A DNA stretch of 64,000 nt from Pseudonocardia oceani. GTDB taxonomy: Bacteria > Actinomycetota > Actinomycetes > Mycobacteriales > Pseudonocardiaceae. The stretch spans positions 4,154,001-4,218,000 of the forward strand of contig NZ_JADQDF010000001.1 in assembly GCF_019263585.2 (NCBI RefSeq), in the 5' to 3' direction. Both the position numbers and the translations under genes were made by a program. The notes under the pieces are model-generated. The model had not been told where the DNA came from. It did not search any database and saw nothing but the letters and a program-made list of their open reading frames with translations. Numbering within the stretch: the first letter of the stretch is position 1; each line of letters begins with the position of its first letter. Positions 33,836-42,534 of this stretch are shown piece by piece.

Positions 33836-34241
33836 GGGCGGCGCGGCAGCGGTCGAGGTGCGAGCGCAGGGCGGCGCGCTCGTCGTCGTCGAGGGCTCCG
33901 AGCATCCGCTCCTCCAGTGCGTCGACCTCGTCGCGGACCGCCGCCAGCAGCGCCCGGCCGGCCGGGGTGAGGCTGGTGCGCAGCCGCCTGCCGTGCGCCG
34001 GGTCGGGGCTGCGGACGATGTGCCCGCGCCCCTCCAGCGCCGTGACGATGTCGGCCATCGCCTGCGGCGTGACGAACGAGGTGCGGGCGAGGTCGGCCGT
34101 GGTGAGGCCGTCGCGGCGCTCGAGCACGGTGAGCGCGGTGTAGGTCGACGTCGTCAGCCCGTGGGGGCGCAGCAGCTCGTCGAGGTGGGAGCGGACGGCG
34201 AGCTCCACCTGCTTGACGACGTAGAGCAGGGACGGCGGCAC
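33828..34241 (-). CDS. MarR-family regulator (CouR-like position)
   Basis: A 137-residue winged-helix protein: dimer helix LLYVVKQVELAVRSHLDELL, recognition part LTTADLARTSFVTPQAMADIV, and wing SPDPAHGRRLRTSLTPAG. GTG at 34241. It is divergent from the CoA-ligase operon with a 38-base gap that holds an inverted repeat. The same design exists for rhodococcal CouR, a MarR repressor released by p-hydroxycinnamoyl-CoA. I infer that this regulator represses the ligase operon and senses its CoA-thioester product. Its stop overlaps the broken PaaX gene by a few bases. Confidence 0.88.
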   Translation of the reverse strand: MPPSLLYVVKQVELAVRSHLDELLRPHGLTTSTYTALTVLERRDGLTTADLARTSFVTPQAMADIVTALEGRGHIVRSPDPAHGRRLRTSLTPAGRALLAAVRDEVDALEERMLGALDDDERAALRSHLDRCRAALS

Positions 34242-34250
34242 CGCTCGACA

Positions 34251-34269
34251 ATAGCAGGTTTCCTGTTAT
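34251..34269. promoter_or_regulatory. MarR-type operator between divergent genes
   Basis: ATAGCAGGTTTCCTGTTAT is a near-perfect inverted repeat (arms ATAGCAGGT/TCCTGTTAT, two mismatches). It is AT-rich compared with its surroundings and lies 9 bases upstream of the MarR GTG and 10 bases upstream of the ligase GTG. Position and size fit a MarR dimer site that covers both starts; transcripts would be leaderless or nearly so. Confidence 0.7.
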
Positions 34270-34279
34270 CGTCACCGGC

Positions 34280-35770
34280 GTGCATCCCCCTGACGGACTC
34301 GGCAGCTGGCCCGCGCGGCGGGCCCGGATCGACGCCTCCCGCACGGCGCTCGTGCGCCCCGACGGCACCGGCGTGGGCTACGGCGAGCTGGCCGGCCGCG
34401 TCGACCGGCTCGCCGGCGCGTTGGCCGCCGCGGGCGTCGGGCCGGGCGACCGCGTCGCCCAGCTCGGCGTGAACGCCGTCGAGGTGCTGGAGACGTTCTT
34501 CGCGGTGTGGCGCCTGGGCGCGGTCGCCGTGCCGCTCAACCACCGGCTCGCGGGGCCCGAGATCGCCTACATGCTCCAGGACGTGGGCGCGTCGTTCCTC
34601 GTGTCGAGCCCCGACGCCGCGGCGCTCGCCGCTGAGTTCTCCGGGCCGCGCCTGGAGGTGGGGCCGCAGTACGAGGAGGCCGTCGCCGATGGGGAGGGGG
34701 CGGCGCACCCCGTCGGCCTCGAGGACGCCGCGCTCGTGCTCTACACCTCCGGCACCACCGGGCGTCCCAAGGGCGCGGTGCTCACCCACGGCAACCTGAC
34801 CTGGAACACGGTCAACCAGCTCGCCCACGTCGACGTCGCGAGCACCGACCGCGTGCTGTGCATCGCGCCGCTGTTCCACTGCGTCGGGATCGGGCAGATC
34901 ACGCTGCCGACGCTGTTCAAGGGCGGGTCGGTGGAGCCGGTCGCGAAGGTCGACCCCGGTGCGATCCTGGCCCGCATCGGTGCCGCGGGGATCACCGGCT
35001 TCTCCGCCGTGCCGACGATGCTGCAGATGATGTGCGACCACCCGGGCTTCGCCGACGCCGACCTCTCCTCGCTGCGCGTCGTGCAGTACGGCGGGTCGCC
35101 GGTGCCCGAGCGGGTGGCGCGCGCCTGGCTCGACCGCGGCGTCACGCTGCAGCAGGGCTACGGCATGACCGAGGCGTCGCCGGGGGTGCTGATGGCCACC
35201 CGTGAGGGCTCGCCCGCGCACCCGGTCGCCGTCGGCGTGCCGCACTTCTTCACCGACGTGGCGATGGTGCGCGACGGGGAGGTCGCGCCGCTGCACGCCG
35301 GTCCGGCCGAGCTGCTGGTGCGCGGCCCGCACGTGTTCGCGGGCTACCACGGCCGCCCCGCCGACACCGCCGACGCGATGCTGGAGGGCTGGTTCCGCAC
35401 CGGCGACGTCCTCACCGTCGCCGAGGACGGATGGGCCACGGTCGTCGACCGGGTGAAGGACATGATCATCTCCGGCGGGGAGAACGTGTACCCGGCCGAG
35501 GTCGAGGCCGTGCTGCTCGGCGTCGAGGGGGTGGTGGGCGCGGCCGTCGTCGGGGTGCCCGACGAGCGGTGGGGCGAGACGGGCGTCGGGTTCGTGCAGG
35601 CGGCGCACGGCGCGGTGCTCGACGTCGACGCCCTGCGCGCGCACCTCGCGTCGCACCTGGCGAAGTACAAGGTGCCGAAGCGGCTGGTCGTCGTCGACGA
35701 GCTGCCGCGCAACGCCACCGGCAAGATCCGCCGCACGGAGCTGCGGTCGCGAGCGGAGGAGACGTCATGA
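34280..35770 (+). CDS. Acyl/aryl-CoA ligase (ANL superfamily; p-hydroxycinnamate-CoA ligase candidate)
   Basis: A 496-residue ANL enzyme. The P-loop-like motif is YTSGTTGRPKG (~155), followed by QGYGMTEAS and the hinge region GWFRTGDVLTV, and the catalytic lysine is in NATGKIRRTEL at the C-terminus. It forms an acyl-AMP then acyl-CoA. The MarR gene, crotonase, dehydrogenase and amidohydrolase around it match the actinobacterial cou set, where CouL activates p-coumarate and ferulate. Other aryl or medium-chain acids remain possible. Start GTG 34280; the stop overlaps the next ATG. Confidence 0.88.
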   Translation: MHPPDGLGSWPARRARIDASRTALVRPDGTGVGYGELAGRVDRLAGALAAAGVGPGDRVAQLGVNAVEVLETFFAVWRLGAVAVPLNHRLAGPEIAYMLQDVGASFLVSSPDAAALAAEFSGPRLEVGPQYEEAVADGEGAAHPVGLEDAALVLYTSGTTGRPKGAVLTHGNLTWNTVNQLAHVDVASTDRVLCIAPLFHCVGIGQITLPTLFKGGSVEPVAKVDPGAILARIGAAGITGFSAVPTMLQMMCDHPGFADADLSSLRVVQYGGSPVPERVARAWLDRGVTLQQGYGMTEASPGVLMATREGSPAHPVAVGVPHFFTDVAMVRDGEVAPLHAGPAELLVRGPHVFAGYHGRPADTADAMLEGWFRTGDVLTVAEDGWATVVDRVKDMIISGGENVYPAEVEAVLLGVEGVVGAAVVGVPDERWGETGVGFVQAAHGAVLDVDALRAHLASHLAKYKVPKRLVVVDELPRNATGKIRRTELRSRAEETS

Positions 35771-36540
35771 CCCTGCCCGAGTCGGTGCAGGTCGAGGACC
35801 ACGGCGAGGTCGCGGTGGTGCGGCTCGCCCGCGCGGCCAAGCGCAACGCCCTCGACGACGCCACGGTGCTGGGCCTGGAGGCGGTGTTCGCCGACCCGCC
35901 CGCGGGCGTGCGCGCCGTCGTCCTCGACGCGGCGGGCGACCACTTCTCCGCGGGCCTGGACCTCGGCGAGCTCGCCGAGCGCGACGCCTTCGAGGGCCTG
36001 CAGCACTCCCGCATGTGGCACCGGGTCTTCGACCGGATCGAGCGCGGCACCGTCCCGGTCGTGGCCGTGCTCAAGGGCGCGGTCGTCGGCGGCGGGCTGG
36101 AGCTGGCCTGCGCCGCGCACATCCGGGTGGCCGAGCCGAGCGCGTTCTACGCCCTGCCCGAGGGGCAGCGCGGGCTGTTCGTCGGGGGCGGGGCGTCGGT
36201 GCGGGTGCCCAAGCTCGTCGGGGTGCACCGGATGGCCGACATGATGCTCACCGGCCGCGTCCTGGACGCCGACGAGGGCCAGGCGCTGGGGCTCTCGCAG
36301 TACCGCGTCGAGGCGGGGCAGGGCCTGCCGCACGCGCTGGAGCTGGCGAAGAAGATCGCCGGCAACTCGCCGGTCACGAACTTCGCGGTGCTGCAGGCGC
36401 TGCCCCGGATCGCCGACGCCGACCCCGACCAGGGGTACCTGATGGAGTCGCTGATGGCGGCGGTGGCGTCGAGCAGCGGGGAGGCGCAGGAGCGGATGCG
36501 GGAGTTCCTGGCCGGGCGCGGGCCGAGGGTGCAGCGGTGA
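35767..36540 (+). CDS. Enoyl-CoA hydratase/isomerase (crotonase) family protein
   Basis: A 257-residue crotonase: oxyanion-hole segments DHFSAGLDLGEL and KGAVVGGGLELACAAHIRVA. The Glu of GGGLELA is kept. The second catalytic Glu is less clear; EGQRGLFVGGGAS occupies its place. In the pathway it would add water to the aryl-propenoyl-CoA double bond. ATGA overlap with the ligase shows coupling. The gene ends at a TGA that starts a junction-repeat-like segment. Confidence 0.88.
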   Translation: MTLPESVQVEDHGEVAVVRLARAAKRNALDDATVLGLEAVFADPPAGVRAVVLDAAGDHFSAGLDLGELAERDAFEGLQHSRMWHRVFDRIERGTVPVVAVLKGAVVGGGLELACAAHIRVAEPSAFYALPEGQRGLFVGGGASVRVPKLVGVHRMADMMLTGRVLDADEGQALGLSQYRVEAGQGLPHALELAKKIAGNSPVTNFAVLQALPRIADADPDQGYLMESLMAAVASSSGEAQERMREFLAGRGPRVQR

Positions 36541-36572
36541 GCGCCTCCGGCGCCCGTGAGCGGCGACAGCCG
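36538..36572. repeat. Shortened copy of the gene-junction element
   Basis: Starting at the crotonase stop codon, TGAGCGCCTCCGGCGCCCGT then GAGCGGCGAC resembles the minus-strand core of the elements at 21594 and 53711 (TGAGCGGCTTCGCCGCCCGT, GAGTGGCAAC). The second hairpin arm is missing. The GTG inside it is the start of the following gene. Confidence 0.5.
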
Positions 36573-38451
36573 CATCGGGGCGTTCGCCGCGTGGGTCCGC
36601 GAGCACCGCGGCGTCCCCGCCGACGACTACGCCGCCCTGCACCGCTGGTCGGTCACCGACCTCGACGGGTTCTGGAGCGCCGTCGTCGAGTTCTTCGACG
36701 TCGACCTCACCACGCCGCCCCGGGCCGTGCTCGGGCGCCGGGAGATGCCGGGCGCGGAGTGGTTCCCGGGCGCCGAGCTCAACTACGCCGCGCACGCGCT
36801 GCGCGGTGCCGGCACGGCCGACGGGGACGTCGCCGTCGTCGCGCACTCGCAGACCCGCGACGTCGTCGAGCTGACGTGGGCGCAGCTGCGCGACCAGGTC
36901 GCGCGGGCCCGCGCCGGGCTGCTCCGCCTGGGCGTCGGCCGCGGCGACACCGTCGTCGCGTACCTGCCCAACATCCCCGAGACCCTCGTCGCGTTCCTCG
37001 CCGCCGCGAGCCTCGGCGCGGTGTGGGCGAGCTGCGCGCCGGAGTTCGGGGCGCGCAGCGTCGTCGACCGGTTCGCGCAGGTCGAGCCGTCGGTGCTGCT
37101 CGCGGCGCCGGGCTACACCTACGGCGACAAGCCCGTCGACCGCCGCGACGAGGTCGCCGCGCTGCGCGCCGGGCTGCCGACGCTGCGCCACGTCGTCACC
37201 GTGCCCTACGGCGCCGGGGAGCTGCCGGACGCCGTCGCCTGGGACGAGCTGCTCGCGGAGCCCGCCGAGCCCGCCTACGACCCGGTGCCCTTCGACCACC
37301 CCCTCTACGTCCTGTTCTCCTCGGGCACCACGGGGAAGCCGAAGGCGATCGTGCACGGGCACGGCGGCATCACCGTCGAGCACCTGAAGAACCACGCGCT
37401 GAGCTGGGACCTCGGCCCCGGCGACCGCATCCTCTGGTTCTCCACGACCGCCTGGATGATGTGGAACGCGCTGGTCTCGGGCCTGCTCTGCGGGGCGTCG
37501 GTGGTGCTGGTCGACGGCAACCCGGTGCACCCCGACGTCGGCTGGCAGTGGCGCCTGGCCCGCGACACCGGCGCCACACTGATGGGCGCGTCGCCCGGGT
37601 TCCTCATGGCCTGCCGCGCGCAGGGCTACGCCCCGCCCCCGCTGCCGCGGCTGCGGCAGCTCGGCGCGGCCGGTAGCCCGCTGCCCCCGGAGGGCTACGC
37701 GTGGGTGGCCGAGCACCTGGGCGAGGGCGTGCTGCTCAACGTGGGCAGCGGCGGCACCGACGTGTGCACCGGGATCGTGCAGGGCAGCCCGTGGCAGCCG
37801 GTCGTGACGGGCGAGATCGCGGGGCCCGCGCTGGGCGTCGCGGCCGCCGCGTTCGACACCGACGGGAACCCGGTCGTCGGGGAGCTGGGGGAGCTGGTGA
37901 TCACCGAGCCGATGCCGTCGATGCCGGTGGGGTTCTGGGGCGACCCGGACGGCGAGCGCTACCGGGCGTCGTACTTCGACGCCTACCCCGGCGTCTGGCG
38001 CCACGGCGACTGGGTGCGGTTCTCCGCATCGGGGAGCTGCGTCATCGCCGGGCGCTCGGACGCCACCCTCAACCGCGGCGGCGTGCGGCTGGGCACCGCC
38101 GAGTTCTACGCCGTCGTCGAGGAGCTGCCGGAGGTCGCCGACAGCCTCGTCGTGCACCTGGAGGACCCGGCGGGCGGCAACGGGGAGCTGCTGCTGTTCG
38201 TCCAGCTCGTCGCCACCGCCGAGCTCGACGACGCCCTGCGCGCCCGGGTCGCCCGCGAGCTGCGCACGGCGCTGAGCCCGCGGCACGTGCCCGACCGCGT
38301 CGTCGCCGTGCCGGTGGTGCCGCGCAACCGCACCGGCAAGAAGCTGGAGCTGCCGGTGAAGCGGATCCTGCTGGGTGCGCCCGTCGACGACACCGCGCGC
38401 GGGGTCCTCGCCGACCCGACGGCGCTCGACGGCTTCGAGACCCTGCGATGA
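36556..38451 (+). CDS. Acetoacetyl-CoA-synthetase-family acyl-CoA ligase
   Basis: A 631-residue ANL ligase of the acetoacetate-CoA ligase type. The N-terminal cap has PGAEWFPGAELNYAAHAL, the adenylate loop is FSSGTTGKPKAIVHGHGG, and TTAWMMWNALVSGLL is typical of this group. The end is RNRTGKKLELPVKRILLG with the catalytic lysine. It joins acetoacetate or a similar 3-oxoacid to CoA with ATP. In the operon it could rescue acetoacetate-type products or activate a second aromatic acid. The GTG at 36556 lies inside a repeat-like segment. The stop overlaps the dehydrogenase start (ATGA). Confidence 0.88.
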   Translation: MSGDSRIGAFAAWVREHRGVPADDYAALHRWSVTDLDGFWSAVVEFFDVDLTTPPRAVLGRREMPGAEWFPGAELNYAAHALRGAGTADGDVAVVAHSQTRDVVELTWAQLRDQVARARAGLLRLGVGRGDTVVAYLPNIPETLVAFLAAASLGAVWASCAPEFGARSVVDRFAQVEPSVLLAAPGYTYGDKPVDRRDEVAALRAGLPTLRHVVTVPYGAGELPDAVAWDELLAEPAEPAYDPVPFDHPLYVLFSSGTTGKPKAIVHGHGGITVEHLKNHALSWDLGPGDRILWFSTTAWMMWNALVSGLLCGASVVLVDGNPVHPDVGWQWRLARDTGATLMGASPGFLMACRAQGYAPPPLPRLRQLGAAGSPLPPEGYAWVAEHLGEGVLLNVGSGGTDVCTGIVQGSPWQPVVTGEIAGPALGVAAAAFDTDGNPVVGELGELVITEPMPSMPVGFWGDPDGERYRASYFDAYPGVWRHGDWVRFSASGSCVIAGRSDATLNRGGVRLGTAEFYAVVEELPEVADSLVVHLEDPAGGNGELLLFVQLVATAELDDALRARVARELRTALSPRHVPDRVVAVPVVPRNRTGKKLELPVKRILLGAPVDDTARGVLADPTALDGFETLR

Positions 38452-39335
38452 GGGTCGCGGTCGTCGGGACGGGCGCGATCGGCGTCAGCTGGGCGGCGCA
38501 CTTCCTCGCGCACGGCCTCGACGTCGTCGCCACGGACCCGGCAGCGGGGGCGGAGGAGCGGCTGCGCGCGGGTGTGGCCGAGATCGGTGCGGACGCGGCC
38601 CGGCTCTCGTTCACCTCCGACACCGCCGACGCCGCCGCGGCCGCCGACTTCGTGCAGGAGAACGCGCCCGAGCGCGAGGACGTCAAGCACGCGCTGTTCG
38701 CGGTCCTCGACGCCGCCGCACGCCCGGACGTCGTGCTGGCCAGCAGCTCGTCGGGGATGCTGCCGACGGCGATCGCGAAGGCCTGCGCGCGGCACCCCGA
38801 GCGCGTCGTCGTCGGGCACCCGTTCCATCCGCCGCACCTCGTCCCGCTGGTGGAGGTCGTGCCGGGGGAGCGGACGTCGGAGGCGGCCGTCGACGCGGCG
38901 ATGGCGTTCTACACCGGTGTCGGCAAGAAGCCGATCCGGCTGCGCCAGGAGCTGCCCGGCCACATCGCGAACCGGCTGCAGGCGGCGCTGTGGCGCGAGG
39001 CGTACTCGCTGGTCGACCGCGGCGTGGCCTCGGTCGCCGACATCGACGCCGCCATCTCCCACGGGCCCGGGCTGCGCTGGGCGGTGCTCGGGCCGTTCGC
39101 CAACCAGCACCTGTCCGGCGGGCCGGGCGGCATCGCGCACGTGCTGGAGCACCTCGGCCCGCCCACCGAGGCGTGGTGGCGCGACCTCGGACACCCCACG
39201 ATGACCCCCGAGCTCGAGCGGAAGATCGTCGAGGGGGTGGACGAGGAGCTGGCCGGCGTCGACCCCGCCGCGCTCGCCCGCTACCGCGACACCGTCGTCC
39301 GCGCGGTGCTCGCGGCCAAGGAGAGGAAACCGTGA
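38448..39335 (+). CDS. 3-hydroxyacyl-CoA dehydrogenase
   Basis: A 295-residue NAD-dependent dehydrogenase. The Rossmann start is MRVAVVGTGAIGVSWAAHFL, followed by DFVQENAPE. The catalytic His region is GHPFHPPHLVPLVEVV, and the C-terminal helical domain has LPGHIANRLQAAL. It is the short, single-function HCDH type. It would oxidise the 3-hydroxy-3-arylpropionyl-CoA formed by the crotonase to the 3-oxo thioester. Overlaps on both sides (ATGA before, TGATG after) put it firmly in the operon. Confidence 0.91.
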   Translation: MRVAVVGTGAIGVSWAAHFLAHGLDVVATDPAAGAEERLRAGVAEIGADAARLSFTSDTADAAAAADFVQENAPEREDVKHALFAVLDAAARPDVVLASSSSGMLPTAIAKACARHPERVVVGHPFHPPHLVPLVEVVPGERTSEAAVDAAMAFYTGVGKKPIRLRQELPGHIANRLQAALWREAYSLVDRGVASVADIDAAISHGPGLRWAVLGPFANQHLSGGPGGIAHVLEHLGPPTEAWWRDLGHPTMTPELERKIVEGVDEELAGVDPAALARYRDTVVRAVLAAKERKP

Positions 39336-40219
39336 TGGACCTGTCGACGATCGACGCCATCGACGTGCACGTCCACGTCGAGCAGGACGGCCACGGCTGC
39401 CTGTCGCTCGACCAGGAGCTGATCGACGCGTCGGCCGCCTACTTCCGCGCCGACGCCGACCGCACCCCGACCGTCGACACGATCGCTGCGCACTACCGCG
39501 AGCGCCGGATGGCCGCCGTCGTGTTCACCGTCGACGCGACCTCGGCCACCGGGCACCCGGCGCTGTCGAGCGAGGAGATCGCCGACGCCGCCGCCGCGCA
39601 CCCCGACGTGCTGATCCCGTTCGGCTCGGTCGACCCGCACGGTGGGAAGGCGTCGGTGCGCCGGATCCGCGCGCTGGTGGAGCAGCACGGCGTCCGCGGG
39701 TTCAAGTTCCACCCGAGCCTGCAGGGGTTCGCGCCCAACGACACGGCGTTCTACCCGCTCTACGAGGCGATCACCGAGGCCGGCGTGCCCGCGCTGTTCC
39801 ACACCGGCCAGACCGGGATCGGTGCCGGGCTGCCGGGCGGGCGCGGCATCAAGCTGCGGCTGTCGGACCCGATGCTGATCGACGACGTGGCCGCCGACTT
39901 CCCGGAGCTCACCGTCGTCCTCGCGCACCCCTCGGTGCCGTGGCAGGACTCCGCGATCTCGATGGCCACGCACAAGGCCAACGTCTTCATCGACCTCTCC
40001 GGCTGGTCGCCGAAGTACTTCCCGCCCCAGCTCGTGCGGGCGGCGAACTCGATGCTGCGGCACAAGGTGCTGTTCGGGTCCGACTTCCCCGTCCTCACCC
40101 CGGACCGCTGGATCGCGGACTTCGCGAAGCTGGACGTCAAGGAGGAGGTCCGGCCGCTGATCATGAAGGAGAACGCGGTGCGGGTGCTGGGGCTCGGGAC
40201 CCCGCCGGACCGGGCATGA
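39335..40219 (+). CDS. Amidohydrolase-family (ACMSD-like) hydrolase, CouO-like
   Basis: A 294-residue metal hydrolase: first metal site DAIDVHVHVEQDG, Lys/Arg region GVRGFKFHPSLQGFAPND, FHTGQTGIG, then LAHPSVPWQD and the last metal Asp in FGSDFPVLTPDRW. The fold is the ACMSD/2-pyrone-dicarboxylate amidohydrolase type. In rhodococcal p-hydroxycinnamate catabolism an amidohydrolase (CouO) splits the aryl 3-oxoacyl-CoA hydrolytically. Following the dehydrogenase here, the same retro-Claisen step is the best inference. ATG at 39335 (a GTG one codon earlier also exists). Confidence 0.88.
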   Translation: MDLSTIDAIDVHVHVEQDGHGCLSLDQELIDASAAYFRADADRTPTVDTIAAHYRERRMAAVVFTVDATSATGHPALSSEEIADAAAAHPDVLIPFGSVDPHGGKASVRRIRALVEQHGVRGFKFHPSLQGFAPNDTAFYPLYEAITEAGVPALFHTGQTGIGAGLPGGRGIKLRLSDPMLIDDVAADFPELTVVLAHPSVPWQDSAISMATHKANVFIDLSGWSPKYFPPQLVRAANSMLRHKVLFGSDFPVLTPDRWIADFAKLDVKEEVRPLIMKENAVRVLGLGTPPDRA

Positions 40220-40300
40220 CCCGTTTCACCGCGCGGCGGGGTTTGGGCTGAGCACCCCCAGGTCAGATCGCCGGGTGCGATTCATCACGGTCTCTCCGGG

Positions 40301-40331
40301 TTGACCCGGCCGGGGAGCCCCCACCTAGCGT
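40301..40331 (+). promoter_or_regulatory. Candidate SigA-type promoter for the rpf gene
   Basis: TTGACC at 40301-40306 and TAGCGT at 40326-40331 are 19 bases apart, in the 269-base gap after the amidohydrolase. Transcription from here would leave a leader of roughly 150 bases with a GC hairpin (CGCCCGGC/GCCGGGCG). The spacer is longer than ideal. Confidence 0.4.
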
Positions 40332-40488
40332 CGTCGACCGCCCGGCACGAAGCCGCCGGGCGTGCTCGGAACCACCGGTGCCGCCGCGCCAGCACACTCC
40401 CCGTCCCGCGGCCCCGGTCCGTCGATCCAGAGGCGGGACGGGGGCCGGGTGCCCCGGGTGGCGCGGGATTCGGAACAAGGTCAACCAC

Positions 40489-40827
40489 ATGTCTCGTCGA
40501 ACCACGTCCCTCTCCGTCCGGGCGGCCGCCGTGGGAGCCGCCGTCCTGGGCGCGCCCCTGCTGATGGCCGGCACCGCGAACGCGGCGTCGAGTTCCACCT
40601 GGGACGCCCTCGCCGAGTGCGAGAGCAGCGGGAACTGGAGCGCGAACACCGGCAACGGCTACTCCGGTGGCCTGCAGTTCAGTCCGTCCACCTGGCGGGC
40701 GTTCGGCGGCGAGGGCAGGGCGCACGATGCCAGCCGCTCCGAGCAGATCGCGGTGGCCGAGCGGGTGCTCGACGGCCAGGGCTGGGGTGCCTGGCCGGCC
40801 TGCTCGCGCGAGCTCGGCCTGCGCTGA
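40489..40827 (+). CDS. Secreted resuscitation-promoting-factor-like transglycosylase
   Basis: A 112-residue secreted protein. The signal peptide is ~32 residues (cleavage after GTANA), followed directly by one Rpf domain: STWDALAECESSGNWSANTG, GGLQFSPSTWRAFGG, and WPACSRELGLR. The catalytic Glu is in AECESSGNW, and the paired cysteines of the fold are present. It lacks LysM, G5 or other wall-binding modules. It should cut peptidoglycan glycan strands and aid growth restart or division. A long leader precedes it, as often for rpf genes. ATG 40489 after AACAAGG. Confidence 0.92.
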   Translation: MSRRTTSLSVRAAAVGAAVLGAPLLMAGTANAASSSTWDALAECESSGNWSANTGNGYSGGLQFSPSTWRAFGGEGRAHDASRSEQIAVAERVLDGQGWGAWPACSRELGLR

Positions 40828-40833
40828 CGCGCC

Positions 40834-40875
40834 CGTGAGCGGGAACCCTGGCCCCGACCACGGTTCCCGCTCACG
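40834..40875. terminator. Hairpin after rpf with the same arm ends as the junction repeats
   Basis: Arms CGTGAGCGGGAACC (40834-40847) and its exact complement (40862-40875) flank a 14-base loop. It lies seven bases after the rpf stop and 15 bases before the next start, so it may terminate rpf transcripts. Its CGTGAG...CTCACG ends and GGGAACC core are shared with the hairpins at 21536 and 53653, which suggests a repeat family. Confidence 0.7.
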
Positions 40876-40889
40876 AGTAGTTTGATCAC

Positions 40890-42215
40890 ATGGGAGACGA
40901 CGGGATCCCCCAGCGCGGGGTGGCGCGGTCGGCGCGGCTCGCGATGCTCCCGCTCGGTTTCGCCGGGCGGGCCGTGGCCGGCTGGGGCCGGTCGCTCGCC
41001 GGGGCCGACGCCGACGAGGTGGCCGCCGGCGCCGCCGCGCGCAACTCTGAGCAGCTGTTCGCGGTGCTCGGGAAGCTCAAGGGCGGGGCGATGAAGCTCG
41101 GCCAGGCGCTCAGCGTCTACGACGCGCTGGTGCCGCCGGAGTTCGCCGACTCCTACCACGAGGCGCTGGGCCGGCTGCAGACCGCGGGCCCGCCGATGCC
41201 GGCCCGCGAGGCCCACCGCGTGCTGGCCGAGCAGCTCGGCTCCGGCTGGCGCGGGCGCTTCTCCTCCTTCGACGACGAGCCGGTCGCGTCGGCCAGCCTG
41301 GGCCAGGTGCACCGAGCGGTGTGGCACGACGGGCGGGCCGTCGCGGTGAAGGTGCAGTACCCGGGCGCCGACGTCGCGCTCGACGCCGACCTGCGCCAGC
41401 TCCAGCGCTTCGCCGGGCTCTTCGGCTCGCTCCTCCCCGGCCTCGACGCCCGCGCGCTGATCCGCGAGCTGCGCGAGCGGATGCTGGAGGAGGTCGACTA
41501 CCGCGCCGAGGCCGACCACCAGCGCGCCTTCGCCACCGCTTTCGGCGACGGGCCCGACCTGTACGTGCCGTCGGTCGTCGCGTCGGCCCCGAAGGTGCTC
41601 GTGTCGGAGTGGCTCGACGGCGTGCCGCTGGGCCGCGTCATCGACACCCAGGCCGCCGACGACGACGAGCAGGCCGTCCGCGACGCCCACGCCGCCACGA
41701 TCATCGACACGATGTTCGCCTCGCCCGCGGAGATCGGCCTGCTGCACGCCGACCCGCACCCCGGCAACTTCCTCGTCCTCGACGACGGGCGCCTGGGGAT
41801 GATCGACTTCGGCGCGGTGGCCCGGCTGCCCGACGGCATCCCGCCCGTGCTGGTGCGGATGCTGCGGCTCACGGCGGAGGGGGACCGGGAGCCTCTCACG
41901 GACCTGCTGGTGGCCGAGGGCTTCCTCGCCCCGGACGCCCCCGACGCCGACGTCCTGCGCTGGGTCGGCGCGCTCGCCGATCCGTTGCGGGAGCCGGAGT
42001 TCCACTTCTCGCGGGCGTGGATGGCGCGGCAGGGGGCGCGGGTGGCGAACCCGAACAACCGCGCGTTCCAGGGGACGGGGCGGGCGTTGAACCTGCCCCC
42101 GGAGCACGTCCTCGTACTCCGGGTGCTGTCGGGGTGGATGGCGATACTCGCGCAGCTGGACTGCACCGTCGGGGTGCGGGGGATCGTGGAGCGGCGGGTG
42201 CCCGGCTTCGCCTGA
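40890..42215 (+). CDS. AarF/ABC1/UbiB-family atypical kinase
   Basis: A 441-residue protein. The N-terminal KGGAMKLGQALS is the KxGQ motif unique to this family. The A-rich nucleotide loop SASLGQVHRAVW, VAVKVQYPG with the ATP-binding Lys, ADPHPGNFLVLDDG (catalytic-loop-like) and MIDFGAVARL (DFG) follow. ABC1 proteins are ATPases tied to quinone or lipid biosynthesis; in actinobacteria several paralogues have unknown roles. ATG at 40890. No biosynthetic neighbour is nearby. Confidence 0.9.
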   Translation: MGDDGIPQRGVARSARLAMLPLGFAGRAVAGWGRSLAGADADEVAAGAAARNSEQLFAVLGKLKGGAMKLGQALSVYDALVPPEFADSYHEALGRLQTAGPPMPAREAHRVLAEQLGSGWRGRFSSFDDEPVASASLGQVHRAVWHDGRAVAVKVQYPGADVALDADLRQLQRFAGLFGSLLPGLDARALIRELRERMLEEVDYRAEADHQRAFATAFGDGPDLYVPSVVASAPKVLVSEWLDGVPLGRVIDTQAADDDEQAVRDAHAATIIDTMFASPAEIGLLHADPHPGNFLVLDDGRLGMIDFGAVARLPDGIPPVLVRMLRLTAEGDREPLTDLLVAEGFLAPDAPDADVLRWVGALADPLREPEFHFSRAWMARQGARVANPNNRAFQGTGRALNLPPEHVLVLRVLSGWMAILAQLDCTVGVRGIVERRVPGFA

Positions 42216-42534
42216 TCGGCTCCCTCCGGGGGCCGGGCGCTGCCCGGACCCGGCCTCGCTCGGAGAGGTTCCCCGGTGAGTGCCGGTGGGTGGTCGGTCG
42301 GGCCGGGAAAGTGCTGCTGATCCGCCCAGCCGGGGTCGGTGCGGCCTCTGCCGCCGCCGGCCCCGCCCGTGCGGCGATCCACTGGCGACCATCCGCCCTT
42401 GATCGGCGGGTTCGGGCGCGTCTGAGGCGGGTGGGGGCGGGTGCGTGGCCGCGCGGGCGTCATGATCGCCAGGAGTGGTGCGAGGGGGTCATCCGTGACC
42501 GCTCTGCACCACTCCTGGTGATCTTGGGGTGGGT
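42216..42534. other. Non-coding gap with a long inverted repeat
   Basis: About 319 bases between convergent genes without a plausible gene. It contains an inverted repeat: GATCGCCAGGAGTGGTGC at 42464-42481 and its complement with one mismatch at 42506-42523, loop 24 bases, with GGTCATCCGTGACC as a small inner palindrome. The repeat sits 11 bases past the HNH gene stop and may end its transcript, or it may be a dispersed palindrome. Confidence 0.65.

Noticed and set aside
40332..40488. A c-di-AMP (ydaO-type) riboswitch in the rpf leader
   Set aside because: The leader has a GGGGAGCCCCCAC piece and hairpins, but I could not find the other conserved blocks (such as GGGGUGAAUC). A covariance search would decide.
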